From Shimia_B sp038527375 (GTDB lineage Bacteria > Pseudomonadota > Alphaproteobacteria > Rhodobacterales > Rhodobacteraceae): DNA of 64,000 nt. The first letter of the stretch is position 1. Every line of letters starts with the position of its first letter. Positions 1-8,842 of this stretch are shown in pieces. Under the pieces are notes generated by a model. The model made no database searches. It saw nothing but the letters and a program-made list of their open reading frames with translations, and had not been told where the DNA came from. The DNA lies in the NCBI GenBank assembly GCA_038527375.1, contig JBCBFU010000002.1:76513-140512 (forward strand), given 5' to 3'. A program made the translations under genes and the position numbers.

Positions 1-2192
1 CGGTGGACGAGATCGGCCTCGATATCCGGATCGAGGATCGCACCGGCGATACCTCGGCCACGCAGAAAAAGCGCCAGCGCGCTGACCCTCCGCATATCCT
101 GCTGACGACGCCCGAAAGTCTGGCCCTTCTGACCTCCTACGAGGACGCGCCACGCATGTTCAAAGGGGTGCAGCGCGTCATCGTAGATGAGATTCACGCG
201 CTGGCCGAAAGCAAACGGGGCGATCAGTTGATGCTGGCCTTGGCGCGGCTGCAAACGCTTTGCCCCGATTTGCGGCGCGTGGGTTTGAGCGCGACGGTGG
301 AGGACCCCGACCGCATCGCGCACCTGTTGGCCCGCCACCCGGACCCCTGCGAAATCCTGCACGCCGATCCCGGACCGCCACCGGACATTCAGATGATGCG
401 CACGGACGAATTGCCGCCGTGGTCCGGCGGCGGTGGCAAGTACGCGATCCCGGCGGTTCTGGAGGAGGTGCGCAAGCACAAGACGACCCTCATCTTTCAC
501 AATACCCGCGCCCAGGCCGAGCTGTTCTTTCACAATCTGTGGCTGGCCAATGAGGAGGGATTGCCCATCGGCATCCATCACGGGTCGCTGGCGCGCGAGC
601 AACGCGCCAAGGTGGAACAGGCCATGGTCGACGGCACGCTCAAGGCGATCGTCTGTACGGGCTCGCTCGATCTGGGGATCGACTGGGGGGATGTCGATCT
701 GGTCATTCAGGTGGGCGCGCCCAAGAATGTGAAGCGTTTGGTGCAGCGGATCGGGCGTGCCAATCACCGCTATAACGCGCCGTCCAAGGCGCTCCTTGTG
801 CCTGCCAACCGGTTCGAAGTCGTGGAATGCGTGGCGGCGCTTCAGGCCGTTGCAGAACACGAGCTGGACGGGGAGGCACCCGGTCGGGGCCCCCGCGATG
901 TCCTGTGTCAGCACATCCTGATTGCGGCCTGCGCGGGGCCGTTCGACGCGGATGCGTTGTTTGATGAAATGCGCAGCGCAGGGGCCTATGCGGACCTGAC
1001 CCGCGCGGAATTCGACGACTGCCTGAACTTCTGCGCGACGGGGGGATATGCGCTTCGTGCCTATGACCGGTGGCAGCGGTTGCTGCAGCGCCCAGACGGG
1101 CGGTGGCAATTGCGCGACCCGCGCGCCACCCAACGTATCCGGATGAATATCGGCACGATCCAGGACACAGACACGCTCAAGGTGCGTCTCAAGAACCGGG
1201 CGGGTGGCAAACCCCTTGGTGAGGTTGAGGAAGGCTTTGCCGCCACGCTTACCCCGGGCGACACGTTCCTGATCGGCGGCCAGATCGTACGCTATGAAGG
1301 CTTGCGCGAGATGACGGTGGAGGTCACGCGACGCGCCAATGACAAGCCCAAGATCGCGACGTTTCTGGGCACGAAATTTGCCACATCGACCAAGCTGACC
1401 CATCGCATCCTCGACATGTTCCAGCAGGAGGCATGGCCCGAGCTGCCCGCCCACACCGCCCAATGGCTTGGCCTGCAGCGGGAGGTGTCGAAACTGCCGG
1501 AGGCGGATCGCCTCCTGGTCGAAAGCTTTCCCCATGACGGGCGCGCGCAGACGGTGATCTACGGCTTTGCCGGGCGCAACGCGATGCAGACCCTGGGCCT
1601 TCTCGTGACCCGCCGGATGGAGGAGGCGGGCCTTGGCCCCATGGGGTTTGTCGCCACCGATTATGGCCTGCTGATCTGGGGTCTGGATCCGATGGATGAC
1701 CCGGCTGAGTTCCTGAGCCCTGACGGCCTGCGCGACGGGCTGGAGACATGGCTTGCTGGGAACGCGGTCATGAAGCGCACCTTCAAGGCGTCGGCCAATA
1801 TCGCGGGGCTGATCGAACGCAACACACCCCAAAGCCGCAAGAGCGGGCGACAGGCCACGTTTTCGTCCGACATCCTCTACGACACGCTGTTGAAATACGA
1901 TCCCGATCACGTGCTGATGCAGATCACCCGCGAAGAGGCGACGCGCGGTCTCGTTGATTTTGGCCGGATCGAAGAAATGCTGGCGCGCGTCGAAGGCCGT
2001 ATCGACCATCACGTCTTGAACCGCATCACCCCGCTGGCAGCGCCCCTGTTTCTCGAGCCCGGCCGGGTTCCGGTGAAGGGGCTGGCCGAAGAGCGCCTGC
2101 TCGCCGAAGAGGTCGATCGTTTGATGAACGCGTCCGGTCTTGATCAAATTGACGCCACGCCAGAGCCTAAACGCTGGGCCGTGCCGTTCTAG
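1..2192 (+). CDS. Ligase-associated DEXH-box DNA helicase, Lhr-like (5' end cut by window edge)
   Basis: Superfamily 2 DNA helicase of the Lhr-like, ligase-associated type, expected to act in DNA repair with ATP-dependent DNA ligase and the PdeM nuclease. The frame is open to the window edge, so the Q-motif and Walker A are missing. Within the visible 729 codons the DEIH box is at fragment residues 62-65, motif III is LSAT, motif IV-V runs through TGSLDLGIDWGDVD and motif VI is QRIGRANHR. A long C-terminal Lhr-core region follows. Family members are about 800 aa, so roughly 80-100 residues lie outside the window. It ends with TAG. The pdeM-like gene follows 49 bp downstream on the same strand, which supports the ligase-associated assignment. 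Confidence 0.93.
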   Translation, partial: VDEIGLDIRIEDRTGDTSATQKKRQRADPPHILLTTPESLALLTSYEDAPRMFKGVQRVIVDEIHALAESKRGDQLMLALARLQTLCPDLRRVGLSATVEDPDRIAHLLARHPDPCEILHADPGPPPDIQMMRTDELPPWSGGGGKYAIPAVLEEVRKHKTTLIFHNTRAQAELFFHNLWLANEEGLPIGIHHGSLAREQRAKVEQAMVDGTLKAIVCTGSLDLGIDWGDVDLVIQVGAPKNVKRLVQRIGRANHRYNAPSKALLVPANRFEVVECVAALQAVAEHELDGEAPGRGPRDVLCQHILIAACAGPFDADALFDEMRSAGAYADLTRAEFDDCLNFCATGGYALRAYDRWQRLLQRPDGRWQLRDPRATQRIRMNIGTIQDTDTLKVRLKNRAGGKPLGEVEEGFAATLTPGDTFLIGGQIVRYEGLREMTVEVTRRANDKPKIATFLGTKFATSTKLTHRILDMFQQEAWPELPAHTAQWLGLQREVSKLPEADRLLVESFPHDGRAQTVIYGFAGRNAMQTLGLLVTRRMEEAGLGPMGFVATDYGLLIWGLDPMDDPAEFLSPDGLRDGLETWLAGNAVMKRTFKASANIAGLIERNTPQSRKSGRQATFSSDILYDTLLKYDPDHVLMQITREEATRGLVDFGRIEEMLARVEGRIDHHVLNRITPLAAPLFLEPGRVPVKGLAEERLLAEEVDRLMNASGLDQIDATPEPKRWAVPF

Positions 2193-2241
2193 ATGTTAAC
2201 TTTTCCTTGCTCCGCGATGCGATGCGCGCGAAGAACGGATC

Positions 2242-2916
2242 ATGAACGGACACGTCTTTTCCCTTGCCGGGGCCGAGTTGACGGCCTTGCCGTCGGGCGC
2301 CCTATGGTGGGCGCATCTGCGGCTCTTGTGTGTATCAGATTTGCATCTGGGCAAATCGGACCGCATCGCGCGGCGCACGGGCACCATGCTGCCCCCGTAT
2401 GAGACACGCGATACGCTGGGGCGGCTCGATGCCGATATCCGTGCGACGGGGGCTGCGACGGTGGTGTGTCTGGGCGACAGCTTTGACGATCTGGCCGCGG
2501 CAGAAAGCCTGGATGAAGATGAACGCCTCTGGCTGACGCGGCTTCAGGCCGGGCGACGCTGGGTCTGGATCGAGGGCAACCACGATCCCGGTCCGGTGGA
2601 TTTCGGGGGCACGCACTTGGCCGAATTGCCGTCGCCGCCCATCACCTTTCGCCACATCGCGCGCCCGGGCCAGTCAGGTGAGGTGTCGGGCCATTACCAC
2701 CCAAAGGCCAAGATCAGCGCGCGCGGAAAATCCATCAGCCGCGCCTGTTTTCTCTACGACAGCGACCGTGTGATCCTGCCCGCTTACGGGACGTATACCG
2801 GTGGTCTGCGTTCCGACGATCAGGCGCTCAGCGGCATCATGCGGCGCGAGGCCTGCGCGGTACTGACGGGAACGCAAACCCACGTCATCCCGATGCCGCG
2901 CGCGCGCACCGCCTGA
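2242..2916 (+). CDS. pdeM: Ligase-associated metallophosphoesterase PdeM
   Basis: Calcineurin-like metallophosphoesterase of 224 aa, of the PdeM group that accompanies Lhr-like helicase and LigD/Lig-type ligase in DNA damage response. The metal-binding motifs are in order: D33-x-H35 (SDLHLGKS), GDSFDD, GNHDPG and GHYHPKA. The ATG at 2242 puts the first motif at the usual distance from the N-terminus; no signal peptide is present, so it is cytoplasmic. It lies 49 bp behind the Lhr-like helicase. The ligase itself and the exonuclease-like partner would be expected upstream, beyond the window. Confidence 0.9.
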   Translation: MNGHVFSLAGAELTALPSGALWWAHLRLLCVSDLHLGKSDRIARRTGTMLPPYETRDTLGRLDADIRATGAATVVCLGDSFDDLAAAESLDEDERLWLTRLQAGRRWVWIEGNHDPGPVDFGGTHLAELPSPPITFRHIARPGQSGEVSGHYHPKAKISARGKSISRACFLYDSDRVILPAYGTYTGGLRSDDQALSGIMRREACAVLTGTQTHVIPMPRARTA

Positions 2917-2925
2917 CCGCGCGCC

Positions 2926-3705
2926 TTAGACGACGCCGGCATCCTCGAGCTTGGGCAAATGGGTCCGGCTGACCGGGACCCGCTGGTTGTCGTTGGACAA
3001 AACGTAGGTCTTGGGCCCGTCGCGCAGGACCCGCTCGATCGCGTTGCGGGCGATCCAGTGCGACCGATGGGTGAAAAAGCCTTCGGTCCCCTCCATCTCG
3101 GACACCGCGTCGCCCAGACGCATCCTGATCTCATGCTCGCGGGTGGCGGTGACAACGTTCACAAAGTGATCGCGTGCCGACAACCGCAGGATCGGGCCCG
3201 GGTCACCGTCCAGCCGCGCCAGAAGACGGGGACCGTCATCGGCCTGCGCCGTCGAGCGGCTGTCAAATTCGGCTTCCACCTCGCTGCGGGCGCTGATGTG
3301 AAGGATTTCGCGGATCGCAGAGATCATCAGGGCAATGACAAAACTGATGCCCGCGATCCAAGCAAAGGTCCCGGCCTCTTCGACGCCGACATAGGCGCGA
3401 AGACCCAGATAGAGCGGAGGGGAAAAGATCGCCGTAAATACAAGACAGCTGATGATTTTCTGCGGCACAATCGCAATATGGCTGAGCCGCGCACAGGCCA
3501 AGGCGATCGTGAAAGTGGAGGCGACGAAAGACCAAACGATGACAATGGCCCAGAACAGGATGCGTTCGCCTTCGGGCATGGTCATCCACGTCCCAAAGGG
3601 GCCTGTATAGGCTGCAACCAGCGCCCCGATTGCGCACAGAGCAAGGTTTTTGACGTCGGTTAAATGACGGAACCAGGCCGTCAAAACCTCCCGGGGCAGC
3701 TGCAT
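2926..3705 (-). CDS. Membrane-anchored LytTR-type DNA-binding regulator
   Basis: The 259 aa protein has four predicted membrane segments (about residues 20-36, 48-69, 82-100 and 112-132), a charged linker, and a C-terminal LytTR domain (about 165-255) with the recognisable HRSHWIARNAI and VSRTHLPKL blocks. LytTR domains bind DNA as a beta-fold, so this is a transcription factor tethered to the inner membrane rather than a response regulator; there is no receiver domain. The ATG at 3705 has AAGGA 8 nt upstream. It converges with pdeM (9 bp between stops) and is transcribed alone. The signal sensed and the target genes cannot be read from the sequence. Confidence 0.85.
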   Translation of the reverse strand: MQLPREVLTAWFRHLTDVKNLALCAIGALVAAYTGPFGTWMTMPEGERILFWAIVIVWSFVASTFTIALACARLSHIAIVPQKIISCLVFTAIFSPPLYLGLRAYVGVEEAGTFAWIAGISFVIALMISAIREILHISARSEVEAEFDSRSTAQADDGPRLLARLDGDPGPILRLSARDHFVNVVTATREHEIRMRLGDAVSEMEGTEGFFTHRSHWIARNAIERVLRDGPKTYVLSNDNQRVPVSRTHLPKLEDAGVV

Positions 3706-3794
3706 AAAGTGATCCTTACGTAACTCTAGGAATGTTTAGCGTTGCCGCCCCCGCCGCACAACATTCGCAAGCGTGAATTCATGTTGACGTTACA

Positions 3795-5114
3795 TCAATG
3801 AACGATCACCTCCTCGCGAACGAACATGTTTTCCCATGCCCGGTCGATCAGGTCAGGCGTCATCTGGTAGGGAATCTGTTCGAACTCGCAGATCGAAATC
3901 ATCTGGTCGATCAGGAAAACCGGCTGATAATTGGCGTATTCGTTGTCGATGGTCGGATATTTCTGACCCAGCAGATGGATCAGCGCATCTTCGTCCAGCG
4001 GCATGCCCTTCTTCTTGGCGACAAGCGCAAAGATCTTGAGGAAGTTCTCCTGGTTCGGCCCGTCGATCTTGATCTTGTAAAAGATCCGCCGCAGGGCCGC
4101 TTTGTCGAAGATTTCGTTGGGATGGAAGTTGGTCGAAAAGATCACGAGCGTGTCGAAGGGCACCTCGAATTTCTCACCCGATTGCAGGGCAAGGATGTCC
4201 TTGTTTTCTTCCAGCGGAACGATCCAGCGGTTCACCAACGCCTGAGGCGGCTCTTCCTGACGGCCAAGGTCGTCGACGATGAAGATGCCGCCGGACGATT
4301 TCAGCTGCAGCGGCGCCTGATAGGTGCGCGCCGTGGGGTTGTAGACGAGATCGAGCATCGACAGGGACAATTCGCCGCCGGTGATCACGGTGGGTCTGTC
4401 ACAGCGGACATAGCGCGTGTCGAACCGCCCCGATGTTCGGCGCAGGGAGTTGGGGTCGTCCACGTCCTCTTCCGCCGCCGAATGCACGATGGGGTCATAG
4501 ACCGTGATAACTTGCCCCGCATATTCGATGGCGCGCGGCACATAGATCTTGTCACCCATCGCGTCGCGGATCCCGTTCGAGATCGAGGATTTCCCGTTGC
4601 CGGGCGGGCCGTACATCAGGCACGAGCGTCCAGCGCTGACCGCCGGGCCCAGTTGATCCAGCAGATCGTCAGGCAGGATCAGATGCCCCATGGCATCCAG
4701 CAATTCCTGCCGCGTGATCTGGATGTTGCGGATGGATTGGCGTTTGACCTGTTCGCGGTAGACATCCAGTGGAACCGGCATCGCCCCGTAATACTCGGAT
4801 TGCGCGAGCGCATCCATGGTCCGCGCCTTGCCCGCATCCGTCAGCTGATACCCCATCTCGCCGCCGTTATTGGCGTTGAGTGTGCCCGTCGCCTCAAGCA
4901 GCTTTTGTGACCGTGCCAGATCGACCAGTTCCTGCGTCACCGGGATCGGCAGGCAGATCGCGCGGGAGATGTCGCTGACGGTATCGAGGTTCTTGCGGAA
5001 CATCGTCTTCAACAACACATCGCGCAGCATCACCATCGACAGCTGCATGTCCTCCAACCGCTTGGGCGCGGGTGGAGGGGTGACCGAAGACCGGCTGGGG
5101 GCCTGCATATTCAT
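3795..5114 (-). CDS. AAA-type ATPase with N-terminal winged-helix-like region
   Basis: 439 aa soluble protein. A Walker A motif GPPGNGKSS is centred on K175 and a Walker B-like VDDLGRQEE follows about 110 residues later; a STNFHP sensor-1 block and an arginine-rich ALRRIFYKI segment follow. The first 140 residues look like a winged-helix region (DISRAICLPIPVTQELVDLA, then YQLTDAGKARTMDAL), not a membrane segment. The start is ATG 5114 with GAGG 7 nt upstream. It is transcribed away from the GT-C-like gene. I cannot assign a specific role. Its position near the Tad pilus locus suggests a link to secretion or envelope functions, but that is inference only. Confidence 0.75.
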   Translation of the reverse strand: MNMQAPSRSSVTPPPAPKRLEDMQLSMVMLRDVLLKTMFRKNLDTVSDISRAICLPIPVTQELVDLARSQKLLEATGTLNANNGGEMGYQLTDAGKARTMDALAQSEYYGAMPVPLDVYREQVKRQSIRNIQITRQELLDAMGHLILPDDLLDQLGPAVSAGRSCLMYGPPGNGKSSISNGIRDAMGDKIYVPRAIEYAGQVITVYDPIVHSAAEEDVDDPNSLRRTSGRFDTRYVRCDRPTVITGGELSLSMLDLVYNPTARTYQAPLQLKSSGGIFIVDDLGRQEEPPQALVNRWIVPLEENKDILALQSGEKFEVPFDTLVIFSTNFHPNEIFDKAALRRIFYKIKIDGPNQENFLKIFALVAKKKGMPLDEDALIHLLGQKYPTIDNEYANYQPVFLIDQMISICEFEQIPYQMTPDLIDRAWENMFVREEVIVH

Positions 5115-5240
5115 GATGTGCCTCTTTGGACGTCTCGCATTCTCAGTGTTTCAAATACCGGTCGAAATGGGCATTTGTGCGGCGGCGTTGTTGCGATAAT
5201 CTGGACAAAACACCGAAAATTCGGGCGGTCAGGACACAAA

Positions 5241-6815
5241 ATGCAGGCAGTGAAACTCTCGACGGTATGCGCGGGCCTCGCGGCGCTTTTTGCGGCCTAC
5301 GCGGTCCTGCTGGTCTTGCCCGGCGGGCTGTTCCTGACCACGCATGATGGCGACACGCTCCACATGATCGCCATCGTGGAACGCATGGCGCAAGGGCAGG
5401 TGCCGCATCGCGATTTCATGACCCCTATCGGTGCGTTGGCCTTCTTTCCCATCGCTGTCCTTGTCCGATTGGGATTGGACGCGGGGATGGCCTTTGCCGT
5501 GGCTCAGGCCGTCGTTGGCGGGGTCATGACGGCGCTGGCGGTTTACGTCGCGCGCGGGCGGATGCCTGCATGGGCGGTGGGCGTCTTTGGCGCGTTGGTT
5601 CTGATTTTGTGTGTGGCGCTGGTCCATGGCGGTGCGGACATCGCGGTGAGCGTGTCCATGCACTACAACCGCTGGGCGTGGGCGCTTGTCTTCGTGGCAT
5701 TGGTCGCGGCTGCGCTTCCGGGGGAAGGTCGTGCTGACGGAGTAGTCGTGGGCCTGTGCATGGCGGCGCTGGTGATGACAAAGGTCACCTTCTTTGTGGC
5801 CGCAGCACCGGTGGTGATACTGGCCGCCCTCCTGACCGGGCAGACGCGCATGATGATGCTCGCGATTGGCACCGGTTTGGTCGTCGCGGTGGCGCTCACG
5901 GTGATCCTTGGGCCGGACTATTGGACGGCTTATGCCGGGGACCTCTTGACCGTCGCAGGCTCGCAAATCCGACCGCAACCGGGGTTGGGGTTGTCGCAAC
6001 TGATCCTGTCGCCGGCCTATATCGCCGGGACCCTGCTCGCCGTGGTGGGGGGCTTTGTCTTGCGCGCGGCCGGACAGCAGTCTGCTGCCCTGATCCTGTG
6101 GGGTGTCGCGGCCAGCGGGATCTACATCACCTATCAGAATTTCGGAAACGATCCCAAATGGTTGGCGTTAATGGCGTTGTTGCTGGCGCTCTTTGCCCTG
6201 CCGCTTGCCGGGCGGACCCGGGGCGCGGCATTGGCCATCGCATTTGGGTCCGCGATCCTCGCCTTGCCGAGCTTTCTCAACATGGCGGTCAGCCCCCTGC
6301 GGCACGCGGCAATCCCGCAGGCGGACTACACGCCGCTTTTGGCCGGGACGGATTGGCATCAGGACGTGCAGTTCAGCCGCCTGAAGTCGAACCGTGTGCG
6401 TGGCGACGTGGCGCTGGTCGATGGTGTCCGCGGCTTCGACGCGCCTGCAACGATGCCCGGCCCCGGCACCTTCCGGGGGGAGCCATTGCGCGATTGCCGG
6501 TCAGGTCCCAAGTCCGCCTATTTCGCGTCAATCACCGCCGATCTGAAGGATCGCGGGTTGGGGCAGGGGCAGTCGATCTTCGCTCTGGATATCTTTTCGC
6601 CCTACTGGCTCTACGGTGCGCACCCGCCGCTTAGGGGCGGGGCACCGTGGTACTATGACGGGCTGTCGGGATACGCGGATGCGGACCTCGTTCTGGTCCC
6701 CACATGCCCAACGGTGGTCACGATGCGTCGCATTCTCGCGCAGGACCTGGACGACGCGGCGCTCACGGAAATCGTGCGGACGCCGCTCTATACGCTTTAC
6801 GAAAAGGCGGGCTAG
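5241..6815 (+). CDS. Polytopic membrane protein, GT-C glycosyltransferase-like topology
   Basis: About 524 aa with some ten hydrophobic segments in the first 370 residues and a soluble C-terminal domain of about 140 residues. The first extracytoplasmic loop after TM1 is acidic (THDGDTLHMIAIVERMAQG), as in GT-C fold transferases that use polyprenyl-phosphate sugars, so a lipid-linked sugar transferase is plausible but unproven. The start at 5241 has AGGA 6 nt upstream and gives a clean N-terminal membrane helix; the frame stays open upstream to 5118 but without supporting signals. It converges with the prepilin peptidase gene, overlapping its stop by 4 bp. Confidence 0.65.
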   Translation: MQAVKLSTVCAGLAALFAAYAVLLVLPGGLFLTTHDGDTLHMIAIVERMAQGQVPHRDFMTPIGALAFFPIAVLVRLGLDAGMAFAVAQAVVGGVMTALAVYVARGRMPAWAVGVFGALVLILCVALVHGGADIAVSVSMHYNRWAWALVFVALVAAALPGEGRADGVVVGLCMAALVMTKVTFFVAAAPVVILAALLTGQTRMMMLAIGTGLVVAVALTVILGPDYWTAYAGDLLTVAGSQIRPQPGLGLSQLILSPAYIAGTLLAVVGGFVLRAAGQQSAALILWGVAASGIYITYQNFGNDPKWLALMALLLALFALPLAGRTRGAALAIAFGSAILALPSFLNMAVSPLRHAAIPQADYTPLLAGTDWHQDVQFSRLKSNRVRGDVALVDGVRGFDAPATMPGPGTFRGEPLRDCRSGPKSAYFASITADLKDRGLGQGQSIFALDIFSPYWLYGAHPPLRGGAPWYYDGLSGYADADLVLVPTCPTVVTMRRILAQDLDDAALTEIVRTPLYTLYEKAG

Positions 6816-7339
6816 AACGCCGCCAGCGCGAGATAGAGCGACACAACCCCACCCAGCGCAAACCCCAAGGGGAAGCGCTTTCCGGCACGCCATGAGCTCC
6901 ACAGTGGTGCCATCCGATCCGCGCCGATGACGCGGAACAGGCGGTGCGTGACAAAAGCCGCCACGCCGCACGCGCAAAAGATCATCGACACCAGCAATAG
7001 GTCCTCGCGCAGGAAATAGGGGCTGGCTGCGGCGATGAATTTGGCGTCGCCACCGCCCATCGCGCCACCGGCGTAAAGCACAAGCATGATGGCCAGCACC
7101 ACGCAGGCCTGGATGAGTTGCCCGACATAGACGCCCATCGGCATCACAAACGGGCCAAGCACCAAGAAGATCGCGAATGTGAGCAAGACAAGACCATTAA
7201 TGATCTTGAGCCGGGCCATATCGTACCACGACATATAGAGCCAAATGGGCACGAGCAGGACCAAAAACACCAAGGCCGCGCGGTCAGGGTAACCCGGGCT
7301 CACGCGCGCGAGCACATCCCAAGGGGCAAGAAGGTCCAT
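6812..7339 (-). CDS. cpaA: Prepilin peptidase of the Tad locus (A24 family)
   Basis: 175 aa membrane protease that cleaves the leader of Flp-type prepilins. The two catalytic aspartates of A24 peptidases are present: D in SWYDMARLKIING and D in the GGGDAKF motif. About five to six membrane segments fit TadV/CpaA length; the N-terminal methylase domain of PilD is absent, as is usual for this subfamily. It is the last gene of the leftward pilus locus. Its ATG overlaps the stop of the upstream TPR lipoprotein (TGATG), indicating translational coupling. Its substrates are probably the four pilins at 17-18.2 kb. Confidence 0.92.
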   Translation of the reverse strand: MDLLAPWDVLARVSPGYPDRAALVFLVLLVPIWLYMSWYDMARLKIINGLVLLTFAIFLVLGPFVMPMGVYVGQLIQACVVLAIMLVLYAGGAMGGGDAKFIAAASPYFLREDLLLVSMIFCACGVAAFVTHRLFRVIGADRMAPLWSSWRAGKRFPLGFALGGVVSLYLALAAF

Positions 7340-8190
7340 CAGTTTGCGACGTTGGCTTCGAGCGCGCGGAGCGACCGGACGGCGGCCTCAAAGTGCTGGG
7401 GATGCGTGTCAATCGCTTCGCGCAGCAGGCCCTTGCCGGTGCTCACGTCCCCTTGCTTGATCGCACTCAGACCCAGCGTATGCAGCAGTTGGGCCCGTTC
7501 GATCTGGCTCATCTGGACGACGGGCAGGTCATATTTGCGCTGTGCGCCGCGCGACAGCACAAGGTTGTTCTTTGCCGTGAACAGGGACGGATCTTGGGCC
7601 ACGGCGTCGACAAACAGGCGTTCGGCATCCACGAAATCGCCGCGCGTCAGCTTGGAATAGCCCCAGTTGTTCAACACGCTGGCGGGTTTTGTCGTCAGAC
7701 CCGCCGCCGTTTCATAAAAGCTGTCGGCGCGGTCCCACTCTTGATTGGAGTCGGCCACCATCGCCTCGAGCCGGTAGCGTTTGAACGTCTCGTGCGTCGG
7801 CGGCACGCCGTCCAGCACAACCTCGGCCTCTTTCCACGACCCTGTGCGGATATGGGCATCGGCCAGATCAACGCGGTCCTCGTTGGTCGCATCGGGGTGT
7901 TTGGCAACCAATTGCCACGCGGGTACGGCCTCGGTCGGGCGTTTTGCGCGGATTAGCGAACTGGCAAGACCACGTTGGAAATCAATGCGTTCGGGATCAC
8001 TGGCAAGCGAGCGGCGGAAGTAGTCCACGGCCTCATTGGGGTCCGCGACCGTCAACATCACTTCGTTGAGGTTGTTCTCGTCGATCGCGTTCACGCCTTG
8101 CAGCGCGCGCTCGACCTCGTTGCCCTGTTGCAACTGACATCCTCCCAGCACAATGGCCAGGGGTAGGATCACCAAAGACAGCGTGCGCAT
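7339..8190 (-). CDS. TPR lipoprotein of the Tad locus
   Basis: 283 aa when started at the ATG at 8190, which has GAGGA 6 nt upstream and gives a lipoprotein signal (MRTLSLVILPLAIVLGGCQ, Cys as the acylation site). Tetratricopeptide repeats fill the rest (for example RSLASDPERIDFQRGLASSL and WGYSKLTRGDFVDAERLF). TPR lipoproteins in Tad loci, called TadD, are thought to assist secretin or pilus assembly at the outer membrane. This is the second TPR lipoprotein in the operon, coupled to the prepilin peptidase downstream. An upstream in-frame ATG would bury the lipobox, so 8190 is preferred. Confidence 0.85.
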   Translation of the reverse strand: MRTLSLVILPLAIVLGGCQLQQGNEVERALQGVNAIDENNLNEVMLTVADPNEAVDYFRRSLASDPERIDFQRGLASSLIRAKRPTEAVPAWQLVAKHPDATNEDRVDLADAHIRTGSWKEAEVVLDGVPPTHETFKRYRLEAMVADSNQEWDRADSFYETAAGLTTKPASVLNNWGYSKLTRGDFVDAERLFVDAVAQDPSLFTAKNNLVLSRGAQRKYDLPVVQMSQIERAQLLHTLGLSAIKQGDVSTGKGLLREAIDTHPQHFEAAVRSLRALEANVAN

Positions 8191-8293
8191 GCCTGTCCTC
8201 ATCTGCTCTGTGTTCCCGGGTTTTCCCGGTGAACTTGCCTCTGCTCCGTCAGGTGGTTTGCCCACCTTTGCGGTGACGCGGACTGCGGTCAGA

Positions 8294-8842
8294 TCAGGGA
8301 TATTCGGCTATCACGTAGTCGGAACTGCCCCGTCGGACCAATTGAACGGCCTCGTCTTGGGCGGGAGTGTAGCCCGGATTATCCAGTTTTGCGAGAGATT
8401 TGCGCAGGTTGTCCCGAATCTGTGGTGATTTTTCGGGATCGAGTGCAAAGGCCCTGCGAAAGACCTGACTGGCCTCGAGCGTTTTGCCCCGTTCCATCAA
8501 CACGACACCGAGGTTGTTGAGCACGACGGGATTGTCTTCGTCCTTGGCCTGCGCGTCGCGCAACAGGCGTTCGGCTTGATTGAGGCGCCCCAACCCCAGA
8601 TTGGCCGTACCCAGCGCCACCAGCACGTCCGGGGTCAGCCCCTCTTGCCCCGCCGCACGGGTGAAGGCGCGCAACGCAAGCTCGTATTCCGAGGCCAGCA
8701 TCAGGCGGTGCCCGACCTCCATGTCCGGGACTGCCTCGCCACTGGCGATGCCGTAGGGCGCATAGGGGCTGTCGTCAGGCGCGCGAAGGCCGCCCGGGCT
8801 ACAGGCGGCCAATGTCAGGACAAGAAGGATCGCGTATCTCAT
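8294..8842 (-). CDS. tadD: TadD-like TPR lipoprotein
   Basis: 182 aa. The ATG at 8842 has AGGAG 5 nt upstream and overlaps the tadC stop (TGATG), so it is preferred to the TTG one codon earlier. The N-terminus is a lipoprotein signal, MRYAILLVLTLAAC, with Cys14 as the expected lipidation site. TPR motifs follow (ALGTANLGLGRLNQAERLL, NNLGVVLMERGKTLEASQVF). TadD is a pilotin-like assembly factor of Tad secretion systems. The assignment between this gene and the next TPR lipoprotein as the true TadD rests on its position directly behind tadC. Confidence 0.85.
   Translation of the reverse strand: MRYAILLVLTLAACSPGGLRAPDDSPYAPYGIASGEAVPDMEVGHRLMLASEYELALRAFTRAAGQEGLTPDVLVALGTANLGLGRLNQAERLLRDAQAKDEDNPVVLNNLGVVLMERGKTLEASQVFRRAFALDPEKSPQIRDNLRKSLAKLDNPGYTPAQDEAVQLVRRGSSDYVIAEYP

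Noticed and set aside
3798..4910. A 370-codon plus-strand open frame opposite the AAA ATPase
   Set aside because: Same explanation: antisense frame of a GC-rich gene, no ribosome site and no domain.
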